Shown here: positions 22,778-35,880 of the stretch, piece by piece
Numbering within the stretch: position 1 is the first letter of the stretch
Layout: every line of letters starts with the position of its first letter
Assembly: GCA_013396655.1 (NCBI GenBank)
Contig: WBMV01004991.1
Span: 545,447 to 609,446 of the forward strand
Source of the DNA: Campylorhamphus procurvoides
Taxonomy: Eukaryota > Chordata > Aves > Passeriformes > Dendrocolaptidae
Direction of reading: 5' to 3'
DNA length: 64,000 nt
Notes under the pieces: generated by a model
What the model was told of the DNA's origin: nothing
What the model saw: the letters and a program-made list of their open reading frames with translations, nothing else
The model's database searches: none
Translations under genes and position numbers: made by a program

Positions 22778-25235
22778 TTTGTGGATATAGAAATGCACTC
22801 AATTTATTGCGCTATTACACTGCAAGCAGGTGTGGAGGGACATCCACCAGGGGAGGAAAAATATAAGTCTTAACTACAGGTCACTTCATATCCTTTTTCT
22901 CAGGCTTGCTATATTTCCAAATCCAAACCCATGGCAGAACAAATCAACTTGAACTACTGGGTAATAAGCACTAAAGGTCATTTCATCTTCAGCCCTCTGT
23001 AAGGCAAAGTGAGGTGTCTTTACTTCTACTATCTTCTTTTACACTTTGTCCCCTTCTCCAGCTGTAGTCTTACCTTGATGAGGGCTGTGATGGCAGGAGC
23101 TGGATAGGTCTTTTATGCTGGCCTCTCATGGCATCTTGCTATATACATGTGCAAGTGAATGACTATACATACAAATGCATACACAGGGGGGTATTGTGCT
23201 TCTGATGGCACCTTTGATGATCTAAAATAATTTGAATGCATGTAGCTGTCTGGATGGATTCCTGCTGAAATAGATACATACAGGGCCAGAGCTATAGGGC
23301 AGGTTTATTGTTTATCATTTGATATTGATTCGAGGTTGTAACAGTATTTTTAGGAACAAGTGCTTTAAGTGAAATGATGGGACGAATTGTAGGGAAGTGA
23401 TGTGTTATAGGAAAGTAGCATGTGGATACCTGAACTGGAGTTTGATGAGCATGCCTGGATAAAGATCCTTGGGGCCAGAATGTATGGAAAAAAGGGCCAG
23501 CTGCACATATGAGAGTAAGTAATCCTGATTCTGGTTTTGTGCTTTCATTGAAATGATGACATCTCCAGCAAATTATAGTCTTTTTCTTAAAGCATGGGCT
23601 TAAATGAAAGCAAGATACTTTACACTTTGCCTCATCATCAATCACATTTTTGGTCATGCCTCTTCATGGTGTATTTGTCCTCTTGCAGTTCATCCTCTCT
23701 TTCTCTCACCTTTACCCACTATGTGGCAGGAAGGTATTCCTTCCTCACAGTCCCACAGTTTCTAAATCATTGTATTTCTGTCTTGAACCGCCAATAGGCC
23801 TCACCCAGCTACCAAAATGGTGAAAAAAATACTTGCAAATTTCTTTTTTAATGCCTTGTTTAGCCCTGGAACCTCAGCTCATGCTGCTGAGGCACAACAC
23901 TCCAAAGAAATTTGGTGATGTTTACTTGGGTTAAATCCTTTCCTTGCCTTTGTACCAGTCTTCAGTCATCACTCAGACTCTTCTTCCTTGAGATCAGGAC
24001 TCTTTGGGGCAGGGATCTAAATTTTCAAAACGTTAGATACCATCATAGCTCTCACAATAAGACATAATCACTGTTGACCCAAATGTGAATAGTGATTACT
24101 CCCCAGATCAGTGTTGGATGGATAGATGTGCAGATAGAGATCAGTTTTGAAACTTTGATCCCCAACAGTTGGGACAGACCTTTTATGCTTTCGAGTGTTG
24201 AGAGAAAAACAGCATTTACTGCACCAGCTTTTGCTCTGCTGGGGCAACTCACCATGCTTTGCTTCTGAGAAGCTTGGAGGGTGCTATGTGCTCACACTGG
24301 AAACCAGAAGCCTCAAGTGAATTCCATGGGAAAGTCAAGAAACATGAAGTTTCCTTCCAAAACAAGTGGAAAAAAGCACTGTTTTTTTCTTTTATATAGT
24401 TCTTTGTTAGCTTCCTAGCAAGTTTTAGATTAAGAATCCCCTCTTAGGTATTAAAAATCCATTGAAAAAAGGAAAAAAAAATCACTTCTGTGCAGAACTG
24501 ACTCAGCTATTTTTTGTCTTTGTGAGTGAAACATCCATTTGACGCCACTCTCTCCTTGTGCACCTAGAGCGGACTACACCAACTGTTTTGTTAGCTTATC
24601 AAGTTAAAAGAAATATTCTGGTGCTCAGGGCAAAAACGGTCCTATTTGCTCACAGATTAGGTCAATATTGCACCAGGGTGCTTAAAAATTATCAATCCAC
24701 TAAACTAAATCTTCCCTAATTAATTGCAGACAATTTATTAGCGTCATGAATTCTCCAGATTTATTGTCTTTAGACTTTCATAAGAGGAGGGAGGTGCTGT
24801 ATAAGCTCTTCAGAGTCTGGGTTTGAACTAGTCATCTTCTGCCAAAAGTGCATACTTTCTATAGGTGTAGAGTTAAAGCTGGTGATAAAATAGATACGTA
24901 TTATTTAAAATGGAAAAGACCTTTAAATTTTTTTCCCAATCAACAGTTTCCAAAAGGACAAACAAAACATCTTGAGATTGACTCCCACATTTCCTACAAC
25001 GTGGCAAAGTTGTACTTTTCTATCTCTTGCGTTTTTCTGTCTTCTGCAGGTTTTCAAGAGAAGACAGGAGAAAATATAATGAAGGAAAGAAAAGTGGAGT
25101 GGAAAAATGAGAGAATAAAAGCCAAATGAAGGTAGGCAGGAAGGAAAAAAAGATGTGGAAGGAAGGTAAAAATCAACCTCTTGAGACACATTTATGAAAT
25201 CTATTTGAAATGAAGTTTAGCTGTCGTGCCATTCT
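22778..25235. other. Unique non-coding stretch
   Basis: Single-copy DNA. An AT-rich block with TAATTAATTG and TTTATTAGCGTCATGAAT (24714-24752) resembles conserved non-coding DNA. No gene recognised. Confidence 0.55.
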
Positions 25236-25269
25236 CCACCCCTCCCCCTCCCTCCTCCCTCCCCCNCTA
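25236..25269. repeat. C-rich tract with an ambiguous base (G-quadruplex type)
   Basis: Runs of two to five C separated by single T or A residues, so the minus strand has well over four G3+ runs at short spacing and could fold as a G-quadruplex. The only N of the window is at 25266, at the end of the tract, as expected where sequencing or assembly has trouble with such DNA. The true length may be wrong. Confidence 0.88.
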
Positions 25270-26273
25270 GGGAAGCAGAGGGAGATTTCTTCTCTGTGAG
25301 CAGACAAGAAGATGAAGGTGATGCTTCTTCAACAGATGAGCAGAGTGACTTGGGAAGTGCTATGGACAACCAGGGACTAGGCAAGGATTTTTAATGACTG
25401 CTGGCAGGAGGTAGCTAGTATGAAAAACACCTAAGTTTAGAAACCGAGAGGTGTTAGGGTGTTTCATAAAAATTCTGTTGCCCATGCAGAGAGAGGATGG
25501 ACTCCTGACTGTTTTAGGTCAAAACAACATATGATACTGATGGTTCAGGTATGTGCATAGTCTTTTCTAGGTCAGACTTGCAAAACTGTATCCCATGTCA
25601 AAGGTTAAAGTTTGGCTTACTTTGGAAAACAATTTTCTCACTACAATTGCGTGCTCCGTGCAGGGCTGCCAAATGGAGTTCAGAGTTCTTTTTTGAATTC
25701 ACTGGAACAGCAATAAAATGCAAAAATGCTGAAGCCAGGGCACAGCATCAGAAAAGCAAAACTGTCGGGCCCCTCCACAACCAAATGAAAGCCAAGATCC
25801 CAAGGCAGAAGGAGGTGTGCCCTTGGAGAGAATGTATAAAGGTTGGAAGCATGCTCCAGTGCTGTGGCTCACTGACACCTCCCTCAGTGCAGTCATATGT
25901 ACTTGTCTTCTGTAAACATCTCTGAGGAAGCTCATTGAAAGTGGCCTGCCAGACCTCAGCTGTTTCATCCCAACACCTTCACTGTGTGGCCAGCGTGGGG
26001 TTGAAGCTAACACATCAATGACATGCATTAACTAATAACCCCATCTGACTTCATGTATTTGCTTTACAGGTTTCACTCCAGATTTTATTAACCTGTGATT
26101 CAAATCCCAACCCTGCCACAGTTGCCAGGTTGTCCAGATGTTTGTAAATGATAATAAATTAGAAATACTTAATGCTAAAGATATTTAGTACTGTGAAGAT
26201 TGAGATTTCCAAGCTGGAACACTGTGCCATGTGTGCTTTTGCCTTAAGCTTGTTGGGGGACGACTGCCTAAAA

Positions 26274-26319
26274 TTTATTTTATTTTAATTTTCATTTATT
26301 TTAGCTTACTTTATTTTAG
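26274..26319. repeat. (ATTTT)n low-complexity tract
   Basis: Interrupted ATTT/ATTTTA units. A plain AT-rich simple repeat. Confidence 0.75.
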
Positions 26320-29300
26320 TGGTCTCACAGGTTGGAGAGAGACTCAGAACCTGGAGCATATTCATTCAGTTCTGCTTGCAGCACTTCATGCTTCTAAGTA
26401 TAAATATCAGAAGAATTGCTAGATCCATTGTGTAAGGCAGGATACTGGGGCTGACAGCAGCACTCTTCAGAAAGTGAGATGGATTCATCAGTGTGTCTGA
26501 TTGATATGTCTACATGTAGTGCACAGACCTCTGCCTACTTAGGAGAGATGTTTAAGGCTTTTGTTAAATACAAGACAAACCCTTGTTCACCCTTGGGTGT
26601 GGGATTGCTTGGTACAGCTAAAGTTGCCTAAGAAGCTCTATAGATTTCTCTTGAAAAGTATTTCTGTTGAGTTTTATACTCAGAAGGGCATTGTTTACAC
26701 CACATTGTTCCCCCAGGTATTGGATTCATAGAATCAGGCTGTTCCATACCCTCATTTCAGATCCTTGGGTACACAAGAAATACAGGGAGTGTAAAACTGG
26801 GCCAGTGGGTTGATAAAACTCAAAGGGGTTTTATCACCACGCAGCAAAGAGAGATATGCCTCCTCCATTAATAGGGTTTAATGCTCTGCAAGGCAGAGAA
26901 GCGGTTAAGGCACCAGCATCTGGGAAGCAGCTGGTGGGTTGGGAGAAAGAATGCAGAAAAGGGACTTAAAGCAAAGCTGCAGGGGTGCCTCTGAGATGTT
27001 TGGGGCTGATCTGTCAGAGTGCAGCCAGCAGTGACTGAGGGCAGGACCTGGATGGAGCAAGGGTGATACTTATCAGGGCTGAGGTGGGAAATGATGCCCA
27101 GGAGCCCAGCTGTGGGGTCTTGGTCAGTGCAGATAAAATAGCAAAGCTGAGGGAGCAGCTGGCAGTGTGAAGATGGCAAAGCTGATACTTGTTATCATGC
27201 AATACCAGAGTTTGATTTTTAGGCTTGAGACAAAGTGCTAGTATATCTATTAGAGTCAAACCATTTTCAATGCTGAGGTATAAGATTTTAGGAATTGGAC
27301 AAAACAGTTTGAACTTTGTATTCTTGTATCCTTGGGAATTCCCTGGTTGCTCAGGAAGGACCTGTCTGTTGCCAAGGCACTAATTTAAAAATTTATGTGG
27401 CTCTGTTACCATCAGCAGTGGCTCTCAAGCTTTTTTATTATGACAGTGATAGTCTGAGCTGCTGGCAGGCTGGTGATTCTGTTGAAGTTTGCAGCCTCTA
27501 GTCCACAAGCCTGACATCGGGCTAGGGAGAGAGGCAATCTCTTAGCTTCTCAAAGCCCATTAGAATTCATTCAGCAAAATAGATATCCCATAAATATTCT
27601 GACTAGCTGTAATTTAAGTTTTTTGGTTGTAGTTCCCTAGCATGTTTGGCTACCTGCAGCATGAGTGAAGTGACAGGAGCTCCGGGACCATTCTTTACAA
27701 GGGATGCATCTCTTGTTCTTGGGCAGGATGCTCAGGCTGGAGGGCTTTCTTCTGGCTATTTTCTTCAACCTTCCCCCACCACAGTGGGCTTTACTCCTAT
27801 CTGGGAAGTAGGCAGAGTGAGACCACTTGTCTAAAGAGCTACTCTTCCATACTGAAAGCTGACTACAAGGCATTTTGGTAACTTAGTCTCTGTTTTGCAA
27901 TGTTGCTGGACAAAACTGGGTGCAATGCCTATCCATGTATGCAAAAACTTATGATTCAGCCAAAGTCTCTTCTCCCTGCTGCTGCTCTATCCTTTCTGGG
28001 ACACTTGAGGTGTCTGCAGTGTGAGCACATAAATGTGCACAAAATGGTACATGATATGAAAAACATGAGGATTTTCAAAGGAATTGCTTTTGTAGTCTGC
28101 TTACAGATCAGAAAACAGCTGAGCCTCCATTTCTAGTAAATTGTTCACTGGTGTTTCTGGTTTTATTACATATCTATATGGTTTTTTCAGAAACAGAGAT
28201 CCCCCTGAAAGCTTTAAAAAAAGCTCTGTCTATTTGTTGTTTTAAGTCATAAGGTAAGTATGTTTTCTAGTGAGAAGGTTCATGGGGACTGGTCTAGTAA
28301 ACCCCAGCCTGTTTGGAAATGGACAGGTGAGTAAAGCCATGCATAGCACAGTCTGGGATCATGGTGTTCCTCATGGATAAGTGTTACCTCTAGGAATTCT
28401 CACAATGTTGAGTGCTATAAGGATTGTACTGATTGGCCACAAATGGCTAATGCTGTGCTTTTAAAAAATGTGGAACCTCCATTTGAGCTTTAAAAAAATG
28501 TTTGAGTTTTGTTAAACAGAGAATGCTTTCCAAGGAATGTAAAGCAGAGAGGATCTCTTCCAATCAGGCTGGAGATCTGTGCTGGGATGGGGTTGGCAGT
28601 GCAGAAGACCAGGTGCAGGGACTTGGGGCTCATAAGCAATCTTCACCTTTGGACTGCAGGCACATCTCATCAGGAACAGCAAGTACAGAGCCCAGGCTCC
28701 AGCCTCGCCATGCACAGGGGATTTGAACGGGGAGACTGAAGCTGGAAGAAAGACTATGCCAAGCACTTCTCCAGTATTCAGCAGTAGGAAAATGTTGCTC
28801 ATTTCATTAAGCAGTGTGCGTACACTTTCTGAAGGGTTTGGTTGAGAAAGAAACCAGAAGACACCAAACATGTTTATATAAAGCCATTCCCTCAGTTAAA
28901 AGATGTCAGATATAAATTGTCATTGTTTATACTCCTAAACAGGACAGGAAAAAGCGTTTGGTTTAAATTTTTGGCAGGCCAAACTTATATAGCCTGAGGG
29001 ATCCTTGCAACTCCAAAGGAAGAGCAGTTCTCAGGCAGAGAGACTTTTGGGGCGACATCAGCTGGGCGTGGCACGATGCTAACCTGGCCAAATTATGCTG
29101 CTCTGGAGTAGAGCCTTGTGGTGCTGTCATTGTGCTACAGCTGCTGAGGGCACAGTTAGTGCACAGGAGGTCTGTGCAGCATTGCTAGCTTCTCCTCCCG
29201 CACAGCCTTTCCTGCCCAGAGGCATGTGTGGGCAGCAGGCAGCTCTGGCAATTCTTCTGTGTGCCCAAGGACAGCGGCCAGGCAGGCTGCTGCCCTGGCA

Positions 29301-29756
29301 ACAGCACACAGCTGAGCCCCTGTCACACTGCCCTGGGCTGTGGGCTCCCCCCAGGGCAGGGAATGCTGACCAAACCAGTGTGTTGGCACACAGATGGTTA
29401 CAGTCAAAGAAAATAAAATTAATTACTCCAACTACATCAAGTACCTACGTTCCACTTAGAAAATATTCAAGACCCAAATACACTGCAGAAATGCAGTTAA
29501 TCACCTGGATCTACGTGGGGAGGAGGCAGTAGGTACTTCAGCTTGCTCCTCTGAAGGTGCCATTTTCAGCCAGATAGGATTACCCAGTTTATGTTCAATG
29601 CCTCCTTGCAGCCCTGTTTACTATGCTTCAGACTGAAGCTGTATTAGAGGCAAAACCAGACTGTCAGTGAACATGCAGTCTTTGTCATGCAATCTGTCTC
29701 TGGTATTTTGCACTCCAGTCCAGGAAACAATGAATTCTTAGGATGTATGTATGTGG

Positions 29757-29818
29757 GTTTTTTCTTTTCTTTTCCTTTCCTTCCCTCTCCTCCATCCTCC
29801 CCCACTTCCCCCCCATCC
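29757..29818. repeat. Polypyrimidine tract, T-rich grading to C-rich
   Basis: About 60 bases of almost pure pyrimidine on the plus strand, shifting from TTTTC units to CCCC runs. Such homopurine/homopyrimidine DNA can form triplex (H-DNA). It is not followed by a convincing AG acceptor and open frame. Confidence 0.85.
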
Positions 29819-30288
29819 CGGATTTTTCTTAAAATATAATGTATTTTGTTGCTCTACTTTTTATGTATGACCACTTTTATTAGACATGGTTATGAAGATT
29901 TTCATGTTTTGTTCTCTGCCCTGTGTTCTCTAGCTCCTCTCCTAAAAGAAGGTGGTAACCCAGCCTGTTCATCTGCTCATCTGCCAGGCCATCTGCAGTA
30001 ACTGCTGAACCTGCTGGCCATTTTTAACATCTCTAGACAGAGCAGTCACAGTCCCAGACGTGAGCTCTTAAATTTTGGAAAACTGATAGATGTGCAAAGA
30101 TAGAAAAAACAGTTCAGGGAAGAAAATCTGTAGGGTGTGTTCAAACATTTAGTCTTGTTTAATGTTCCAGCTCCCCAAACCTACATACGTATGGGCTGCT
30201 CAGCCACATGTGCCTCATTTGGAGCCAGCCATTTGCTCAGATTTCCATGAGGGGAAGGAGGGGTGAGCTGATGGCACTGCTCCATAGT

Positions 30289-30322
30289 GGGGAAGGGGAA
30301 GGGAAGGGGAAGAGGAAGGGAA
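30289..30322. repeat. (GGGGAA)n purine tract
   Basis: Consecutive GGGGAA/GGGAA units give at least four G3+ runs at two-base spacing on the plus strand, a textbook G-quadruplex pattern and also an all-purine tract. Confidence 0.85.
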
Positions 30323-33300
30323 GCAGTGCTGAGGATGAAGCCAAAGACTGGCAGTTACTGCAGAGCAGAATGCGTGACTGTAGAGAAGCCAGCCTTGTTA
30401 ATTTTACTGTGTCTTTTTCCAATTTTACCCAGGAAAAGCTGGTGTGTTGTGGGAGAAAGGACCCAGAGTTGAAACAGTCACTATTTTTAATCTTTGGAGA
30501 AAAAAAAGTGTCAAAATGAAGATTCTGCTCAATGCTGAACCGTCATTTTTCTGTGAATGTGTCAAAATTTAATTAGGTCTTGTAGAAGCTTTGGTATTGA
30601 TGAAGAGCAATATGAAAGCATAACACATAAACCAAGAATATTTGTAAAATTGCTGTTAAGGATTTCTCTTTTCAAGAAGTGACAAATTAACTAACAAAAT
30701 AATCAGTTTTATTGGACAAATTGGTTAGAGAAGTGTGTTGTCTGGCTTACCTCCAACACCAATAATATTATTAACAGCAGCAATGGAGTTGATGCCAAAT
30801 TAAAAGAACAGTCTGAGCTCTGAGTGACAGAAGTGGCCTTCTGCCAGGAAAGGTAAGTATGAATGCACAAGGAACATTTTCTTCTTGTTTTTGTATTTAC
30901 ATTTGGCATTAAGAAACTACCTAAGGGCTGTTAACATCTGAGGTGGTATAAATCTAAACAGGTAAAGGACAGAACAGATTTTAAAAGCATTTCCCAGCAA
31001 TTAATCTTGAACACACAGCTACCAAGTATTCTCATTCTTTGACTGCAGCACCATAAAATAAATTACCATTCCACATTTTTATTAACATTTTATTAGAAAT
31101 AAACCCCAAAATTGTTTGACAAACCATATTTTTAAAAGTTTCTGAGGGTAGGTTTCAGACAAGTGAGATACTTCAGTTAGTAGAAGGTTTAGAATTTGAG
31201 ACCTCTGAGGCATTTACTTTTTTATCACTGAAGATCCTCCTCCCCTCCTGTTAAGCTTTTTTTATTTTCCATGTATACCTGACATCTCAGTAAGGCTCCT
31301 TCTTGAGGAGGGTGCTAGTGACCCTGAGGAAAGCAGTTGAAATCCAGGCATGAAAAATAAATGTTTGGGAAACATTTTTGCCTGATGGTTGAAACTTTAC
31401 CAGTGTACTTAACACCGCAGATAGATCTTGGCTGCCATAAGTTGCCTTCAGTGGAGCTACTTTACTTCACACCAGTCAAGGATCTGCTCTTTATGTTTAA
31501 TATAATGGCCACTCCAGACTGAGAGCAAATTATGATGTATACTGAATGGCTGCTTTCCAGAGGTTAGCTGGACCAGTCCTACAGGAGAGGCCCAGACTGT
31601 CTTTGATCTCACTTATTCAAACTCTAGACTGTAAAGCAGTCATGGATGTGGGAAATGATTACATTGTGATGCATGTATATACTTCTAATCCCCAATAGCC
31701 TCTGCTTGTCATTTCACTAAAATACATTTGCTAGAGTGACCATTCTTACATTCTGAATGTAGAAAATTCTGAATATATATATGATTCTGATAGAGTGATT
31801 TTTTTTTTCTTTCCAGAGACAGTGCTTTTGTTCCACGCTTTCTACTTTCATTGGACTGTAGAGGAAAACTGTAGAGGATGCTCATTTCAGGAAGTACTGC
31901 ACTAAATATAGTCCTTCAAAGAAGTTTGCTAAGCACCTGTCCATTCATCCATTTTTTTAATGAATAATTTTTCTTCCTGATTGATATAAAGTTCATTCTG
32001 TAATTCCATTATACATGTAGAAATAGTAGAAGTTTGTGAAAAAGGGTAATGAAAACTGGTTCTGATAAAATAACTGTTAGGATATGTTGCTTAAAACCTT
32101 TGGTTCCAGGTTCACTTTAAAAATACTGGTGCAGATCCTGAGATGAGCTGAAGCCCACTGCTGCTGACTGATCAGGCCAGATCTGCAAGCTGCTAGGGAA
32201 GAGTCTTTCACTACTATTTGTGATCACTTTTATAGGCTGGTCAAAATGTTTCTCTTTCAGATGTTGATAAAAATGTTGAAATCAGAATACTGACAACCTA
32301 GCCCCCATCAACATATGTGACTTACTTTTGTGAAGATGAGGTGCTCACAATGCAGTGGAGGCACATGCAAGAGCATGAACACCAATGGGATAACGGAGCG
32401 GTGGTCATTGTTTCTACCATAAAGCATAGAAACAAATTCAACCTATAATAAAACCAAATAGCCATATCAACCCTGAAATCTCTTTAACTATAGCAAGTCC
32501 TTTCAACTAAACCTTACTCAAAAAGTGGGCAACTCTGCCCTCAACATGTTCTTAGCACAATCAGAGGTGTTGGTGCCAGAAGTCAACACAGCATGGGAGT
32601 GTTTTTTTTTTCTGACTGTATCTGAGCACAGGAAGTGTGAAGTATGATACAGGAGAGCTTTCCTTGTGCCTTCCAGCCTTCTTGGATGGAAGCATCAGAA
32701 AGTTTGGATAAGATTTGGGTTATACTGGCACTCACAAACACTTTTCCAGCTCAGTTCTGGTCTTCAAACTATCTGAAGTTTGCCCATTGCTAATATGTTT
32801 AATCTTATCTAAGCTGTTTTTTATTTAAACAGGGATTAATTGCATTTCTTTGTTCTTTGGTGACTTGATGCTAATCACATGCAGCACACTCCTTAGGATC
32901 AGTTACATGAATGCCTGAATTGCTACCTTAGATAATGAAAAACATCTGTGAGAGGAAGTGTAGCAAAGGGGAAAGGAAAAAAGAGGCAGATGGCTGCATT
33001 TGGGGCCTTAGTTGTTGTGGCAGGAGCACTTTTCAAATGGCTCTGTAGGTTCCTCTCTCTGATTAGGGTTTCTAAGTGGGTTTTTTCTACCTTATTCCTG
33101 CAGTTCTGGTGTTGCAAAGATCCTGAAAGCCTAAAGTAACCAAAAACTGTGTTTATCAAACTAAACCTGTATAGCTGACAAATTTACACTCAAACCATTA
33201 TTCTGTTTCAGGAGATTTCCTGCATGTCTTAGCACTGACAAAATCCATAAGCTGTGCTGTGAGCTTGAGGCATTGTATGATGAAGGCAAATGCAGTAAAA

Positions 33301-35804
33301 GAAAGTAAGAGAGACTGTAGCTTTAGCATAAGCAGAGTGGAAATTTGGGCTAGGATGGCACTGTGAAGCCAACTCCTCTCCTCTAGATTGGGCTGTTGAA
33401 GATACATATGTGACATATGTGCTGTCAAACATAGAGGCAAAGTATCCATCAAGTTGGGACACCTGCAGATTGGACCACAGTTCAGACATACAGATAAGAA
33501 ACAGACCTTTGTTGTCAAGAGACCTCAGCTCCAAACTGAACAGTGCTGACATGACTTCAGTTTTTTTTGAACCAAGCTTTCTCAGTGGTTAAGGGAAATG
33601 GCTTTCATTGATCTTCTCAACATGGATCTCTAATGATATTCTAGGGTGTCCACAGAGAGAATGAAAAACTATGCATGACAGTATGCTGCCTTAGAAGTGG
33701 TGCCTCTGTGCCCAAGGGTTCTTTGACTGTCAATGGAATTCCTGTGGTCTAGGGGAAGTCTTGGTCCTAGTCAAGCCAATGACAAAGTTATGAATTTCAT
33801 AGTAGTCAGAAATGAAACCTCAGCAACTCTTGCAGTGTTCAAGAAAAAAAGAAAACATTTCATTTCATGACTGGATGAGAGGCTCAGTAATGCAAAGAGA
33901 TTGTCTTGCAGCAATGCCAAAAATATCACCTATGTTTTACAGGAATAAGTAAAGAGGCTTCAACAGCCCTGTCTCTGAAGAGTGGAATACTAATACAGGG
34001 TTAAACTTGTATAAGCTCCATAAAAATGCACAGCATCAGCTCAACTGACTGTGTATGGCCTGCTTTAAAGGGATCTGGTGGGAAAATCAAAGTACTCTTC
34101 ATACAAATGTCAGTTAAAAGGCTAACAAAATGTTCAACATTGCCCAGTGTCTAAAATCTAAACCAGAATTGATCAGTTTTCATGATATTTAAAATGAATG
34201 TTATAATTATGTCCAGAGTCTACCCTACTTGCAAATATATTGGCTGTCTTACAAAGCCTGAAACAGTTTGGTTGACATGTCTTATTTCATGTATGCCCTT
34301 GAGTATGCAACATATTTAAATCACACTGGGTATAGTCAAGTATGTTTTTCCATATGTTACTTTAGTGGAAAACTAAACTGAGGCTTACCTGCAAGAAGCA
34401 GCATTTCAGCATGTCAGCATACTCATACCAACTATAGCTCTTGCATAAGTCAGCAGGAATGAGCACTTAGAAAAACTCTCTTAAGGTAAGCTCTGGTATA
34501 AAGTGTGTATAACAACATGTATTTAACTCCCACAGGAGTTTATGAGAATTAATAAATGCTGGCAAATCGGTTTAAGATCTTTGTGTGAAAGATGATATAA
34601 ACTGTACAGAAGGTGGCTTGTGGTTCTTGCTTGTGTTTCAGAGCTGAGAGATCTCCTAAGGCTTTGGGTTGAACTCTGAAACAGGCCAAAGCACAGATGT
34701 GCAGGTGTGTTTGAGCAGCTAAAAACTCATGACCAGTGCTCTCAGCTCAAATTGCAGGTTGTCCTTTGGACTCAAGACTGATACTGATCTGAGGAGGTGA
34801 AGGCATGGGTCCTGAAGGTCCCAGTATGCCTGTATGAAAGAGGTCTGTGCCAGATACCTTTGCAGCTTGGGTTGATGGTGGTATTTTTTGACTTCTGAGA
34901 AAACGTAAGTGTGGTCTGAAGGACTAGCACAGGCTGCTCTGCTCAGCTGGGGAGACCTGCCTGCCCAAGGTACCTGGTGTAACTGGCTCTGAGGAAGCAC
35001 CAGGGATGGGGGGAATACAGCAAGAGATGCTTGTGGCCTGAGCACCCAGGAGAATTTTGCTTCCCTTTTCCTCACCTTTGCTACTCCAGAGGGCAATGAA
35101 GCTTTGGAGAACTCAGTTGCTGCATCATTGCTACACATGAATGACAATACAGCACACCTGAAAGAAATACTACATCAAATGTGAAGAGAACAGTAACCTA
35201 TGAACTTCATGATGTTGTACAACGAATCAGATCCAATGCATATGTTCAACTTAAACACCAAACAAAGCTAAAAGTTTAATTGAGATTGGCCGTAGGAAGG
35301 GAAAACATCAGAAGCAAGTAGCTGAAAATGTAAAGTTGCTTATGTTGGAGCTTCTCTTTTTTTGCCTGAGGCTTTTCAAGTAAAATCTTTCTCAGGTGCT
35401 TTCCTAGAGCATTGCTTTGCAAATTTTGGAGTACATAGGGTTGATATGATTACTAGGTCATTTACAAGTGTAAGCTTGGAGTAGATTTAAAAATAAGTTA
35501 ATATCTAATTTAAAACAACAACAACCATCCCCATCAACTCTGAACACTCTTAAATGACTGAGAAATTTAGATGGCAGGATAGACAATTGAGAAATTCCAG
35601 CTGAACTGGCATTTTTCAATCCTTAAAAAAAAGGTGGGAAGTGCCTTATCTGAAAACACATAGAGACTGTGCAGTATTATTTTGGAGCCAAGGAGTCGTT
35701 TTTGGCTTAGAGTGTCAGGCACTACATATGTGCACTTTATAAAACCCATTAAGGACCCTCTTCCTCAAGACATCTCTGAAGGCAGACACAATGGTAAAGA
35801 ACAG

Positions 35805-35880
35805 TGTTCAAGAAGATTGCGATGTTTAATTACATTTTCATTAAGATAAATTGCCTATAAAATAATTAATTAGGTTTGTA
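35805..35880. promoter_or_regulatory. Enhancer-like AT block with homeodomain cores
   Basis: TTTAATTACATTTTCATTAAG and, further on, AATAATTAATTAGG place several TAATTA/ATTA cores within 75 bases without being a simple repeat. This composition is typical of conserved non-coding elements, but in AT-rich DNA it can also be chance. Confidence 0.2.

Larger units (their letters stand above)
25270..30288. other. Unique non-coding stretch
   Basis: Single-copy DNA with local simple repeats (ATTTT at 26274-26319, pyrimidine tract at 29757-29818). A somewhat GC-richer block lies at 29095-29360. It carries a 145-codon open frame that is not recognisable and has no splice support. No gene or structural RNA was identified. 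Confidence 0.55.

Noticed and set aside
26724..26745. TTCATAGAATCAGG, CR1-tail-like word
   Set aside because: Only one tail unit, with no CR1 body after it.
29095..29532. 145-codon open frame in a GC-richer block
   Set aside because: High GC lowers stop frequency. Reverse frames are open too, and no family or splice support was seen.
35798..35812. AGAACAGTGTTC, looked like a glucocorticoid response element
   Set aside because: The half-sites have a 1-base spacer instead of the required 3, so it does not fit the element.
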